Part shown: in pieces, positions 1 to 7,314 of the stretch
Layout of the letters: every line of letters starts with the position of its first letter
Numbering within the stretch: position 1 is the first letter of the stretch
Assembly (NCBI GenBank): GCA_036497895.1
Contig: DASXIR010000360.1
Coordinates: forward strand, 1-26,240
Direction: 5' to 3'
Length of the DNA: 26,240 nt
DNA from: CAVQFC01 sp036497895
GTDB lineage: Bacteria > Acidobacteriota > Vicinamibacteria > Vicinamibacterales > CAVVIG01
Translations under genes and position numbers: made by a program
Notes under the pieces: model-generated
The model's input: the letters and a program-made list of their open reading frames with translations, nothing else
Databases searched by the model: none
What the model was told of the DNA's origin: nothing

Positions 1-354
1 CACGCGAATGTAGCCGTCACGCGTGAACACTTCATCGCCCTGCGGCAGCGTCGCCAGCATGCGCGGCGACTCATGTCTGGTCGCGCGCTGGGCCGCGTTG
101 TACGGCGTTCGCGTCAGCAGAATCGGCGCTCCTTTCGCGCCTTTGGGCACGACGATCACGGTATACAGCTTGACCCCGTCGCGCATCGGCACCATGACAA
201 CGCGCTTCACGAAGTCGGCATTGATGTCGGGCGGGGTGTACTTCGCGGGGATGTCCGGTGCGATCGGCGGCGTTTGGGCGGCGGCAAACGAACCGCAGCT
301 CATAATCGCGACTGCAACGCCGGCCCGAAAGGCGCGAAGAATGGCTGTGCTCAT
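1..354 (-). CDS. CocE/NonD-family hydrolase, N-terminal part (runs off window)
   Basis: Reading the minus strand from the ATG at 354, an open frame runs without a stop to the window edge (118 codons). The first ~26 residues form a signal peptide (hydrophobic run ending in an Ala-rich segment before QTPP), so the product is probably exported. Residues ~50-90 read KRVVMVPMRDGVKLYT, then APILLTRTPYNA. This is the usual opening of CocE/NonD hydrolases (cocaine esterase, glutaryl-7-ACA acylase, X-Pro dipeptidyl peptidase S15 type), where MRDG precedes the first strands of an alpha/beta hydrolase fold. These are serine hydrolases acting on esters or acyl-amides; the catalytic Ser, Asp and His lie beyond the edge, so activity and substrate cannot be judged. 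It sits 24 bp downstream of the 379-1209 gene on the same strand and may be co-transcribed with it. Confidence 0.75.
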   Translation of the reverse strand, partial: MSTAILRAFRAGVAVAIMSCGSFAAAQTPPIAPDIPAKYTPPDINADFVKRVVMVPMRDGVKLYTVIVVPKGAKGAPILLTRTPYNAAQRATRHESPRMLATLPQGDEVFTRDGYIRV

Positions 355-378
355 GCGCCTAACGCTAGCACACAGTAT

Positions 379-1209
379 TTATTCCGGTTGATGATGACTT
401 GGTCTCGGCCTGGCGAGCGAATCGGCCACGACCTGGCCGCGTCCATGAGCGCGCGATCGGCACTCCAGCTCCAGGTCGAGCGAGATCAGGTTCAGGCCCA
501 CCGCAAGTCTCAGGAACCGGGCGACGATTCGCCTCTTACGAGGGAAAAGGATGCCGCCAACGCTGACGTAGTCCTCGTAGAAGTGCGCCGAGGTCGACGC
601 CCGGCCGACGATCTCGACGTGATAGTCCACCCGGCGGAGAAGTCCGGTCGCATCGAAATGAAAGATCTGCCGGCGAGAGTGACAGTCGAAGCTGGCGGGA
701 TACTCCAGGGTCAGCGCCTCCCACGCAGCACGCTCTCGCCGGTAACTTCGCTGGGCGATGAACGCGAGCGTGGGAAGCACGAACGGATAGGCGTGATAGT
801 TGGCCTGCGAGTAGCCGAGGAAGTAGGCGACGTCGAGATCCGACCATTGCGCCAGCCGGGCCCGGACGCTGTTGAATCGGGCCCGGTAGCGTTCGCGGCG
901 TTCGAGCTCCCGGCCCGATGCCGCATCGATCAGTGAAACGGTGCCGCCCGCATACACGGTCGTGCTGCCGGACGTGGGATAGTCGAGAAACGCCGTGCGC
1001 TGCGCGTGCGGATCAATCACGAACACGCGCGGCAGGGAAAACGTCCGCCCCTGTCCTTTGACCAGCCTGACAATCCCGGTGAACCGCACGCACTCGACAC
1101 GCAATTGTTCAAACGCCAGCCAGGCATCGCTGCCGCCATGTCGATTGATGGCCGCCTCGACAATCGACTTTGCGGTATCCGACCAACCGACAAAAGGCTC
1201 GTTCAACAT
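379..1209 (-). CDS. Conserved hypothetical protein (276 aa)
   Basis: The ATG at 1209 opens a 276-residue frame with no signal peptide, no membrane segment and no catalytic motif I can name. It begins with a short helix (KSIVEAAINRHGGSDAW) followed by many alternating hydrophobic strands (VFVIDPHAQRTAFLDYP, TTVYAGGTVSLID, LPTLAFIAQ, IFHFDATGLLRRVDY). This pattern resembles the beta-rich, lipid-binding folds of LolA-like proteins, but that is inference from texture only. HGG near the N-terminus, FLGY and YHAYPF in the middle and FDATGLLRRVDYHVE near the C-terminus look like conserved family signatures of an unnamed bacterial family. It is divergent from the gene starting near 1309 and lies just upstream of the CocE-type hydrolase. 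No convincing Shine-Dalgarno precedes the ATG. Confidence 0.65.
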   Translation of the reverse strand: MLNEPFVGWSDTAKSIVEAAINRHGGSDAWLAFEQLRVECVRFTGIVRLVKGQGRTFSLPRVFVIDPHAQRTAFLDYPTSGSTTVYAGGTVSLIDAASGRELERRERYRARFNSVRARLAQWSDLDVAYFLGYSQANYHAYPFVLPTLAFIAQRSYRRERAAWEALTLEYPASFDCHSRRQIFHFDATGLLRRVDYHVEIVGRASTSAHFYEDYVSVGGILFPRKRRIVARFLRLAVGLNLISLDLELECRSRAHGRGQVVADSLARPRPSHHQPE

Positions 1210-1308
1210 GCCGACGCGTCTGCAACTCTATCGTTTTTTGCTGTAGCATGACTCGCTCTGGGCGCCGTACTACTGCTCCCCTTCGTTGTCGTCGCGAACA
1301 TCGGCCTG

Positions 1309-2700
1309 TTGACGGTCAACGCGGCGGTCGGAGGCGCGGCGTGGCTCCTCGAACGTGTCGTGAGAGTCGTGGGGCCTGCGAAGTGGCCGGTGACTGCTCT
1401 CATCGTGAACGCGACATCGCGGCTGCGACGCCGGGCCGCAGACGGCATCAGCGCGTCCACTCAGCTGATGCGCGCCGCCTTCGATGCCGTGGTCGGCAAA
1501 CCGGTCCAGAAGCAGCCCGGCGAACTGCTGTCCGGGACGCTGATTGCGGGGCTGACACGCGCGATCGCGTGGCCGGCCTTCGCGCTCTTCGACATCTCGA
1601 GCGCTGTGGTCACCAGTAGTCCTCGGCCGGCTTTCGTCAGTCGTCTCGGCCTGCTGCTCTCGCGCGCGCTGACGCCGTGGAGTCTGCAGGGCGTCATTCC
1701 CGGCGCGGTCGGCGAATTGACGACGGCGCGAACACGCCGGGGATTTTTCGTGGCGTTCATGACCGGCGCCGCCGCCGTCGTGCTGAATTTTGAGGGGATG
1801 TGCGGCGGAGTGCTCGCGCTGTTGCTGGGGGACCCCGTGTGGTTCGCCAACGGCCTGGAGCGGCATCGGGGATATGCCGCGTACGTATACGAGAAGGACG
1901 TGCACGGTGAGCTCGAACCCGGTTCTGGTTTCCCGATGAGCAAACAGCTGGTGGCCCTCGCCGAACCCGTGGTCAACCGCTTTCCAGAGGAGTTCGTACG
2001 GGCGCTGCGCGAAGAGGGCTGGTGGGCCGGGCTCCACGCGTATCTGCGCGAGCCTTCGTCCGTCCACCGGATGCTGGTCAGCTACTGGACCTTCACCGCA
2101 CGGATGATGTGGGACGTCGCGAGCTACTTCGGCACAGGGTTGCTGGACGCGCCGGCCGCGCAGAACGTCGCGCTGTGCGAGATGGCGATCGCCACCAGCG
2201 GCATGCCGGTGGACGAGAAGGAGGCGGCGTTGTTCGAGGTGCGGAAGACGGCGCCCAACGCGATCATCGAGTTCGAGTATTACCTGTCGCTCCTCGTCCC
2301 CTGCGACGGCACGGTCGCCGACAAAATCTTCCGCCGCACGTGCGGCGGCGAGATCGTCGACACGCTCACGGTGGTGCCGTCGGTGTGCGACAAGCACACG
2401 ATTCTGGTCGCGCAGTCGACCAACGCCGAGGTCTACAGCCTGCGGGCGTTCCTCTGGCTGTTCAGAGATGAGGCGCGCGCGATCGCGATCAACGCGCGGG
2501 AAACAGGGCGCAAGTTCGGTCCGGAAGCCGTGGCGCGCATTGCCACGGATCCGCTGTATCCCCTCAGCGGCGACGAAATCGCCGCACTCACCGAAGGCGG
2601 ACCGAGGCCGCCTGAAGCGATCGCGGCCATCCTCAACGACCAGTTGCGCGCGCGCGGTCTCGGCAGCGTCGTGGATCGGATTGCGGCGTGCGCGGTTTAG
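1309..2700 (+). CDS. Hypothetical protein with hydrophobic segments (463 aa), start uncertain
   Basis: The frame is open from 1252 to the TAG at 2698-2700. The first conventional start is a TTG at 1309, but the 19 codons before it translate to a convincing hydrophobic stretch (LALGAVLLLPFVVVANIGL), so the true N-terminus is probably upstream. The only nearby ATG (1248) is in another frame. The protein has hydrophobic segments near residues ~1-30, ~85-105 and ~145-175, then a soluble region with FEGMCGG, HRGYAAYVYEKDVHGELEPG and a C-terminal part rich in charged residues. I recognise no family. Codon use is GC-rich at third positions throughout, supporting a real gene. Its stop overlaps the stop of the convergent gene at 2697 in the shared tetranucleotide TTAG. 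Confidence 0.6.
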   Translation: MTVNAAVGGAAWLLERVVRVVGPAKWPVTALIVNATSRLRRRAADGISASTQLMRAAFDAVVGKPVQKQPGELLSGTLIAGLTRAIAWPAFALFDISSAVVTSSPRPAFVSRLGLLLSRALTPWSLQGVIPGAVGELTTARTRRGFFVAFMTGAAAVVLNFEGMCGGVLALLLGDPVWFANGLERHRGYAAYVYEKDVHGELEPGSGFPMSKQLVALAEPVVNRFPEEFVRALREEGWWAGLHAYLREPSSVHRMLVSYWTFTARMMWDVASYFGTGLLDAPAAQNVALCEMAIATSGMPVDEKEAALFEVRKTAPNAIIEFEYYLSLLVPCDGTVADKIFRRTCGGEIVDTLTVVPSVCDKHTILVAQSTNAEVYSLRAFLWLFRDEARAIAINARETGRKFGPEAVARIATDPLYPLSGDEIAALTEGGPRPPEAIAAILNDQLRARGLGSVVDRIAACAV

Positions 2701-3182
2701 AGCACAAATTGCACGGCGATCGCCACCACCGTGCAGGTGAAATACAGCACGTGCTGACGGTAGATCCGGCGCTGCAGGAGGTGACGCTGCTGCAGCGTCA
2801 GCGTCGCGCGTTCGGCATCGATTCTCGATAGCGTGGGGATGGTGGACGCAGCCGCCACGACGATTATGGGAAACGTGAGCCCGATGCTCACCAGCGCCGA
2901 CGTCGTGGCCGGCGAATCGCCGGCGCGCATGCCGTGCACCAGCTTATAGCTGAGAGATCCGACCACGGTGAGGAAGGCAAGCGGCATCGGCGCGAGAATC
3001 TGCGGCGTGCGCTTCGCCATGTAAATCAGGTTGTTGTAGTAATACTCCCGGATGGCTTCGGACGTCGCCATCGTGAACGGCTTTTCGGTAACCGACCGGG
3101 CGTCCCAGAGCATATCGATCACGAGGATGCCGAGCAGCAGCGATGCGGCGCCCACGAACAACGATCCGGCGACATCAATCAC
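2697..3182 (-). CDS. Small four-helix membrane protein (161 aa)
   Basis: A GTG at 3182 is preceded by AGGAGG seven bases upstream, a strong ribosome binding site that decides the start. The 161-residue product has about four hydrophobic helices (residues ~2-22, ~62-82, ~93-113 and ~144-161). Between the first and second helix is a charged loop containing TSEAIREYYYNNLIYMAKRTPQ. The last helix runs to the C-terminus. No enzymatic motif is visible and I do not recognise the family; the size and four-helix layout are like many small DUF-type inner-membrane proteins. It follows the DoxX-like gene by 36 bp on the same strand, so it is probably the third gene of a methyltransferase-DoxX-membrane protein operon. 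Confidence 0.65.
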   Translation of the reverse strand: MIDVAGSLFVGAASLLLGILVIDMLWDARSVTEKPFTMATSEAIREYYYNNLIYMAKRTPQILAPMPLAFLTVVGSLSYKLVHGMRAGDSPATTSALVSIGLTFPIIVVAAASTIPTLSRIDAERATLTLQQRHLLQRRIYRQHVLYFTCTVVAIAVQFVL

Positions 3183-3218
3183 GCGAACGCCTCCTGGTCC
3201 GCGATGATACGTAGCTGA

Positions 3219-4031
3219 TCAGCGGGGCGCAACAGTTTCCAGGCTGCGTCGCGAGCGCCTTGGCCGGGCCAGCGACTCCGCGACGACCCAGGCGGCGCCC
3301 ATGATCGCGAGGTTGGTCGCGTTCTCGGTCCAGATGCCGTGATTGAGCCGATCGCCCACGAGCATCGGTCCATGCACCAGCACGGTGAAGAGCGCGAGCA
3401 TGACCGTCGTCAGGAGCGCGGCCAGGCGCGCCTGCACGCCAGACAGGATCGCAAGGCCTGCGGCGATGAACGCAATCCCGGTCGCGTACCCCCAGAAGAC
3501 CTGCGTCGGCGGCAGCCACTTGGGGACCAATGGCGCCGTGAGGTTCATGTACAGGAAATGCGCTCCGCCGAATAACAGCGCACACACTCCGAACGCCAGC
3601 TGGCCGAGTCTGGTGAGACGAGCGGCCAGCGTCACGTCGATGCTGGCGCTGGTGGCAAAGACGATCAAGCCAGCCGCCGCGATCGAGAGTTGCTCCGCAG
3701 TGTTGCTGTAGGCGAGGAACTCGCGGTAATGGGCGAGGATCACCCGGCCGTCCATCACGATCACGACGATCAGCGTGTAGTAAGCGGTGAGCGCCGCCGC
3801 TCCCCAGGGGGTCGTTCGACGCCACACGATCGCCACGCCGCCGACAAGCATGAATACGCCAACGGCATGAGCCAGCGCCGCGCGGGCGGGGAAGCCTTTG
3901 GGCACCGGATGGCCGGGGAGAAAATCGCCGAGCGCCAGACAGACGATGGCCAGCGCCATGACACCGAGGCCATAGGCGCGCCCTCCGACGGTCGTCATGT
4001 TGTGACGATCGCGCAGGCGGTCGATCGTCAC
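3219..4031 (-). CDS. DoxX-like polytopic membrane protein (270 aa)
   Basis: The GTG at 4031 overlaps the TGA of the upstream methyltransferase in a GTGA tetranucleotide and has GGAGG five bases upstream, so I prefer it over the in-frame ATG at 3998. The product has about eight hydrophobic segments, apparently two four-helix halves. The opening TTVGGRAYGLGVMALAIVCLALGDFLPG and the later LVHGPMLVGDRLNHGIWTENATNLAIMGAAWVV match the general look of DoxX-family proteins common in Acidobacteriota and Proteobacteria. DoxX was named from an archaeal thiosulfate:quinone oxidoreductase subunit, but most bacterial members have no proven function, and none is claimed here. Translational coupling to the methyltransferase implies co-expression in the inner membrane and cytoplasm respectively. 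Confidence 0.7.
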   Translation of the reverse strand: MTIDRLRDRHNMTTVGGRAYGLGVMALAIVCLALGDFLPGHPVPKGFPARAALAHAVGVFMLVGGVAIVWRRTTPWGAAALTAYYTLIVVIVMDGRVILAHYREFLAYSNTAEQLSIAAAGLIVFATSASIDVTLAARLTRLGQLAFGVCALLFGGAHFLYMNLTAPLVPKWLPPTQVFWGYATGIAFIAAGLAILSGVQARLAALLTTVMLALFTVLVHGPMLVGDRLNHGIWTENATNLAIMGAAWVVAESLARPRRSRRSLETVAPR

Positions 4032-4606
4032 GCGGACCTCCGTGCAAGGTAGTGGGTGTTGCCGCCTCGATCGGCATGCACGTCGACCAGCGTGAATCCG
4101 TGCTCGGCCAGGACGCGTCGATAATTCTCGACGCTGAACGAGAAGTAGCGGAAGACGACGCCGTCCATGGTGCCTTCGATCGGCTCCGGGCCTTCCACGT
4201 CGCCGGCGGTGAAGAGGAACGGCGCACCGATCCTGAGCACGCGCGCCACGCTCGCGATCGCCTTGATCTGTTCCGCCTGGTCGATGTGGAACATGACCCC
4301 CCAGGCGACGGCTGCGTCGAACGTGCGATCGGCGAACGGGCATCTCTGCACGCTGCCGCGAATGACGGGTGTGTCAGGCAGGTTGACGCGAAACCGCGCC
4401 AGCATTTCGACGGAGCTATCGAGTCCGACCACGTGGTGGCCGGCGTCGAGAAGTGTGCGGGTAATCGGAATCCCGTTGCCGCAGCCGATGTCCAGCACGC
4501 GCGAACCGCGCGAGATCGATGCAGCAAGGTTGGTGACTTCAGGGACGCCGGTCTGGCGGGTTCGGTCCGAGGCGTACCACTCGGCGATTAAGTCGTACTC
4601 ATGCAC
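4028..4606 (-). CDS. Class I SAM-dependent methyltransferase (192 aa)
   Basis: The frame starts at the ATG at 4606 and carries a clear motif I for S-adenosylmethionine binding (VLDIGCGNG, residues ~37-45). An acidic residue ends strand 2 (VVGLDSSVEML, ~59-69), and a later strand reads FDAAVAWGVMFHID. This is the Methyltransf_11/25 layout. At ~192 residues it is a compact Rossmann domain with little extra substrate-recognition structure; the C-terminal FRYFSFSVENYRRVLAEHGFTLVDVHAD is the usual last part of such folds. The acceptor cannot be predicted. The stop overlaps the GTG of the DoxX-like gene by 4 bp, indicating translational coupling. No strong Shine-Dalgarno is seen before the ATG. Confidence 0.85.
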   Translation of the reverse strand: MHEYDLIAEWYASDRTRQTGVPEVTNLAASISRGSRVLDIGCGNGIPITRTLLDAGHHVVGLDSSVEMLARFRVNLPDTPVIRGSVQRCPFADRTFDAAVAWGVMFHIDQAEQIKAIASVARVLRIGAPFLFTAGDVEGPEPIEGTMDGVVFRYFSFSVENYRRVLAEHGFTLVDVHADRGGNTHYLARRSA

Positions 4607-4670
4607 GGGCCGCGCTCCGGGCGCGAGTCTACACCGGAGCCCCGAGCGTTGTCAGGATCGCGCTACGCCT

Positions 4671-4823
4671 TCAGGCAGCGTTCGAGTGAATCAGCGGCCC
4701 CGGGAAGCGGATATGGCAGCGCGTGCACACAAACCAACGCGCGCACGACGTGCACTCAGATTGCTCTTCCGCGGAATCGCCGCGGCGGCAGTTGGGGCAT
4801 TGAGGAGTGGGTGGCGTGTTCAT
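4671..4823 (-). CDS. Small zinc-ribbon protein (50 aa)
   Basis: On the minus strand the ATG at 4823 is preceded by AAGAGGA at good spacing and opens a 51-codon frame ending in TGA at 4671. The product contains three CxxC pairs (CPNC at residues 9-12, CTSC at 24-27, CTRC followed by His at 33-37), enough to bind one or two zinc ions in a rubredoxin-like or treble-clef ribbon. An acidic patch (GDSAEEQSE) separates the first pair from the rest. Such tiny ribbons act in nucleic-acid or protein binding, but the partner is unknown. The gene begins 15 bp after the stop of the 4839-5135 frame, suggesting a two-gene unit. Confidence 0.6.
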   Translation of the reverse strand: MNTPPTPQCPNCRRGDSAEEQSECTSCARWFVCTRCHIRFPGPLIHSNAA

Positions 4824-4838
4824 GGTGGTGTCCTCTTG

Positions 4839-5135
4839 CTATGCGACCGACTCTTCGAAGTGGCGTTCGACTGCCTGCCAGCCGTCAGCCAGCAGGTGTT
4901 TTTGATGGACATCACCCTGCGCGATCGCGGTGTCAGCCGTCGCGCACGGCTTACCGAGATATACCAGACCCGCTGAGCTCATTTGGATCGCGAAGCCGTG
5001 TGGGCCGGAATGAAGGCGACACTCGGTCTCAACCCCATCCTTGATTACGCACCACAGCCGCTCGTCTCGTCGATGATGATCTCGCACGGTCCCTTGTAGT
5101 TGCAGTTCTCGGGCCAACGCCGCTCGCGACGGCAT
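4839..5135 (-). CDS. Small conserved hypothetical protein (about 98 aa), start uncertain
   Basis: The frame is open well upstream (to 5435), but only the last ~90 residues look protein-like: RRDERLWCVIKDG, ETECRLHSGPHGFAIQMSSAGLVYLG, then a helix ending LLADGWQAVERHF. I take the ATG at 5135 as an upper limit; a GTG about 18 codons downstream (reading VRDHHRRDE) is an alternative. Neither has a strong ribosome binding site. The pattern, a short strand-rich core followed by an amphipathic helix with GW, is one I associate with small uncharacterised proteins next to stress or regulatory genes, but no family name can be given. It is directly followed by the zinc-ribbon gene on the same strand. 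Confidence 0.45.
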   Translation of the reverse strand: MPSRAALARELQLQGTVRDHHRRDERLWCVIKDGVETECRLHSGPHGFAIQMSSAGLVYLGKPCATADTAIAQGDVHQKHLLADGWQAVERHFEESVA

Positions 5136-5806
5136 CGCGAATTGAGTGTGGACAGAATCCGGTTCGGGTCGTGTCGAGGGCGCAGTGACTGCAGCGATCC
5201 GAGTCAGCGCCGAAATCGAACGGGACGCCTGATCGTCGCGAGTGATCGCCACGCGCTCCGGTACTCGCAGCCTGAACAGCAGCTGGTGAGCAGGCACGCG
5301 TGACGCGACGTGCGGGATGATGCGCCGACGACTGTCGTCGCCCGCATGCTCATTGCGATCGATCGGGGACATTCGAATCATTCGTCGCGACGCGGCGGCA
5401 CCTGACGCGCTCCGCGGTCTGATTGTGCGGCGCACCCGGGCCGAGCAAGCTCGGCCCCTCCGCTGCCAGGCGAGCTCGGCCCCTACTTGAGATCAGCAAG
5501 CTCGGGCCGTACGCGGCGGAGCGCGGACGACGGATTCCATTTAGTTGGCTTTGAGACAACCCTCCGCGCGGAAGTCGACAGGCAACGCCCTTCCCAGAAC
5601 ACGAGGCAACCGACCGCATTCGAGCGTCAAATTGTTGTGAAGTAAAAGCGTACGCCTCCCGGGCCGACTACGCCTCTTTTACACGGTAGAAGCGGAGCCG
5701 TCATCGGGTCTTTACGCACTTTGCCCATAAATTGTAGGAATTAACCGGTCGGTCCGACAAACAGGGAGTTACACGGATCTTGCACAGCTCTTCAGCGAGG
5801 TATTTG
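5136..5806. other. Intergenic region with repeat copies, no convincing gene
   Basis: About 670 bp in which no frame shows convincing coding character. Translations are rich in Arg/Ser/Pro with no conserved-looking stretches. It contains the palindromic repeat copies listed separately (5438-5512) and an inverted repeat with arms GTAAAAG (5642-5648) and CTTTTAC (5676-5682). Between and beside those arms the octamer TACGCCTC occurs twice (5651-5658 and 5669-5676). The stretch from about 5700 is more AT-rich and probably holds the promoter of the small gene at 5807. Confidence 0.5.
5438..5512. repeat. Cluster of one intact and two partial palindromic repeat copies
   Basis: The intact copy at 5438-5457 is a near-perfect palindrome, GGGCCGAGC-AA-GCTCGGCCC. 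Partial copies follow at about 5470-5486 (GGCGAGCTCGGCCCCTAC) and 5495-5512 (AGCAAGCTCGGGCCGTAC). Read on the minus strand, the shared element begins GTAGGGGCCGAGCTTGCT, and the same element in opposite orientation occurs at 10223-10246 inside a gene. Recurrence at two places 5 kb apart, with different states of decay, points to a dispersed REP-like sequence rather than a one-off terminator. Confidence 0.75.
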
Positions 5807-5983
5807 ATGCTCAGGCTGCTACTAGAGGGTTTCGGCGTCTGGTTGCTCGTCTCAACGGTTCTCGGCCTGCTGCTCGGCCAGTTGATGAGTGACCGTAGCC
5901 CCTCCGTCATCGAATCGGGCCTCGAAGCCTTCAACGCCCAGAGATTCGATCGAGGCGCCACGACCGTTCGGGCCGTCTCCTAG
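5807..5983 (+). CDS. Small single-pass membrane protein (58 aa)
   Basis: The ATG at 5807 has GCGAGG about six bases upstream. The 58-residue product begins with a long hydrophobic run (residues ~1-30, GVWLLVSTVLGLLLGQL) followed by a polar tail containing SPSVIESGLEAFNAQRFDRG. The layout is that of a small inner-membrane protein with its C-terminus in the cytoplasm or periplasm. An in-frame TTG at 5780 could extend it by nine residues. No family is recognised. Its TAG lies only 3 bp from the stop of the convergent DUF4230 gene, leaving no room for a separate terminator. Small size keeps confidence moderate. Confidence 0.45.
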   Translation: MLRLLLEGFGVWLLVSTVLGLLLGQLMSDRSPSVIESGLEAFNAQRFDRGATTVRAVS

Positions 5984-5986
5984 CCC

Positions 5987-6589
5987 TTAACGGATTTCGA
6001 CCTCCAGGAAACCCAGCCCGCGCAGGAACGACGTGAGCGTCGTCCGCGCGTTCTCGGTCGCGGTCTTTAGAATCCCGTTATCAAGCGCTGCCTGGCGGAT
6101 CTGCCGCTCCGCCTCACGCCGTACATCGGATTCCAGGTTCGCGCTGACGTGAGTGAACAATCCGCTTTCCCGCGAATAGACCCGCGTCCGTTCGTTGTCC
6201 ACCCGCGCAGCGAAGACTTCGGCATCAGGCAACTTGATCCGGACAGTCTGGCCGCTGACCATCACTTCGGGCGGACCGACCCGCGCCAGATCCACGCCAG
6301 CGGTCACGTCGCCATACACGATCAGCAGTAAGCGTTCGCCTGACAGGAAGGTCGGGAGGTACCGGCTTTCCCAGCCCCCGGACACGATCTTGTCCATGCT
6401 GAAGAACACCGTCTCGAGGCGCTGCAGTTGCTGGATCTGGCGGATGACGGTGGGCTGAGAAGTGTCGATGCGGACGGCCGAACCGGGAGTGAAGAAGTGC
6501 CAGGCGATCGTGGCGCCGAGCGCCGCGGTCAGGAATCCGAGCAGAAATCCGACCGTCGTGGATCCGCCGGTCGATCGAACCTGCTGCAT
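5987..6589 (-). CDS. DUF4230 domain protein, membrane-anchored (200 aa)
   Basis: One N-terminal membrane helix (residues ~12-32, TTVGFLLGFLTAALGATIAWHFF) anchors a periplasmic or cytoplasmic domain. That domain begins PTVIRQIQQLQRLETVFFSMDKIVSG and continues LLLIVYGDVTAGVDLARV, VRIKLPDAEVFAARVDNERTRVYSRESG. These strings match the DUF4230 family as I know it: a question-recording helix with QLQRLET, a G-x-V-x-A-G-V-D-L strand pair and a VxIxLPxAE strand. The C-terminal part is a charged helix ending in AENARTTLTSFLRGLGFLEVEI. The function of DUF4230 is unknown. A GTG at 6592 directly precedes the ATG at 6589 and could also start it. It lies 12 bp after the DUF4136 gene, probably in one operon. 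Confidence 0.8.
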   Translation of the reverse strand: MQQVRSTGGSTTVGFLLGFLTAALGATIAWHFFTPGSAVRIDTSQPTVIRQIQQLQRLETVFFSMDKIVSGGWESRYLPTFLSGERLLLIVYGDVTAGVDLARVGPPEVMVSGQTVRIKLPDAEVFAARVDNERTRVYSRESGLFTHVSANLESDVRREAERQIRQAALDNGILKTATENARTTLTSFLRGLGFLEVEIR

Positions 6590-6601
6590 CACATGGCGAG
6601 G

Positions 6602-7210
6602 CTAGGTCTTCGGAAACTTCTTCGACACCAGATCCTTGACGGCGTCGCGAATGACCTGTTTCCGTTCGTCATCGTTCTTGAGTTTCTCGATTTCTGTCTG
6701 GCTGATGCCGCGCCACACGACCCGGTTCAACTTCGACGACACCGCGTCGAGCACAATCGATCCGGTCTGGATGACGTTGAGCGACTGCGTCACCGGCGCG
6801 AACGGCGCAAGGCCCCAGTCGGTGATCGGCGGCAGGAACTGTCCCAGCGTCTGCGCCTCGAAGCCGACGGTGACCAGCACGTAGTAGTGCATCTTCAGCG
6901 GAGCGTCACTGGGGTCCACCTGGCTGAGGCCGCGGGCGCCAAGTTCTTTCACGATAGACTCGACCACGGTCGGTCCGAAAATGGCGAGCAGGGCTTTGGG
7001 ATCGTCCTGCGAGCTCCGCGCCATCTTCACGTCGCCGGGGCCATCAGCCGCCCACGCCCAGCTGCGGATGCCCTTGAAATCGAAGGTCGGGTCGGCGTCC
7101 CCTCTGCTCTTGATCTTGGAAGCCAGGAGCGGCGCCACCATGACGATGGCCATGAGGGAGGTGGCGAGCGCCACTCGCGTCCCGTATCTCATCCACATGT
7201 TCGCCATCAT
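6602..7210 (-). CDS. DUF4136 domain envelope protein (202 aa)
   Basis: After an N-terminal hydrophobic signal (residues ~10-30, ending APLLASK), the mature part opens DADPTFDFKGIRSWAW. This is the typical start of DUF4136 domains (D-x-D-x-x-x-D-F-x-x-x-x-T-[YF]-x-W pattern). It continues with VVESIVKELGARGLSQVDPSDAPLKMHYYVLVTVGFEA and RVVWRGISQTEI. Most family members are lipoproteins, but I see no Cys at the cleavage region, so this one is probably periplasmic or signal-anchored. DUF4136 function is unknown; members are envelope-associated and often found with other small periplasmic proteins. The gene precedes the DUF4230 gene by 12 bp. No strong ribosome binding site is seen; the ATG at 7192 region (MWMRYGTRV) is an alternative start. 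Confidence 0.8.
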   Translation of the reverse strand: MMANMWMRYGTRVALATSLMAIVMVAPLLASKIKSRGDADPTFDFKGIRSWAWAADGPGDVKMARSSQDDPKALLAIFGPTVVESIVKELGARGLSQVDPSDAPLKMHYYVLVTVGFEAQTLGQFLPPITDWGLAPFAPVTQSLNVIQTGSIVLDAVSSKLNRVVWRGISQTEIEKLKNDDERKQVIRDAVKDLVSKKFPKT

Positions 7211-7286
7211 AGCAACAGAGGCCGCCGCAGCTATGCACTTTCGGCAGGCGCAGGCGCGCTCGAGGCGAGTCGCGCCTGTCAGGAAC

Positions 7287-7314
7287 GACTACTCGGTGAC
7301 GACTACTCGGTGAC
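7287..7314. repeat. Perfect 14-bp tandem duplication at the 3' end of the omega gene
   Basis: GACTACTCGGTGAC occurs twice head to tail (7287-7300 and 7301-7314). The second copy holds the last codons and the TAG of the omega-like gene; the first copy lies just past the stop. It looks like a recent slippage or duplication event that left the reading frame end intact. Confidence 0.85.

Noticed and set aside
1270..2397. 375-residue minus-strand ORF
   Set aside because: Antisense to the 1309-2700 gene; composition dominated by His, Arg and Gln as in typical shadow frames.
3175..4527. 450-residue minus-strand ORF
   Set aside because: It lies in another frame across the DoxX-like and methyltransferase genes; its translation is Arg/Ser-rich with no motifs, while the other frame shows SAM-binding and membrane patterns.
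5350..5619. 89-residue minus-strand ORF over the palindromic repeats
   Set aside because: Its apparent sequence repeats (GPSLL) come from the DNA repeats; no start signal or protein-like pattern.
5642..5682. Inverted repeat GTAAAAG/CTTTTAC as a terminator
   Set aside because: The stem is weak, the loop is 27 bases long and no gene ends nearby.
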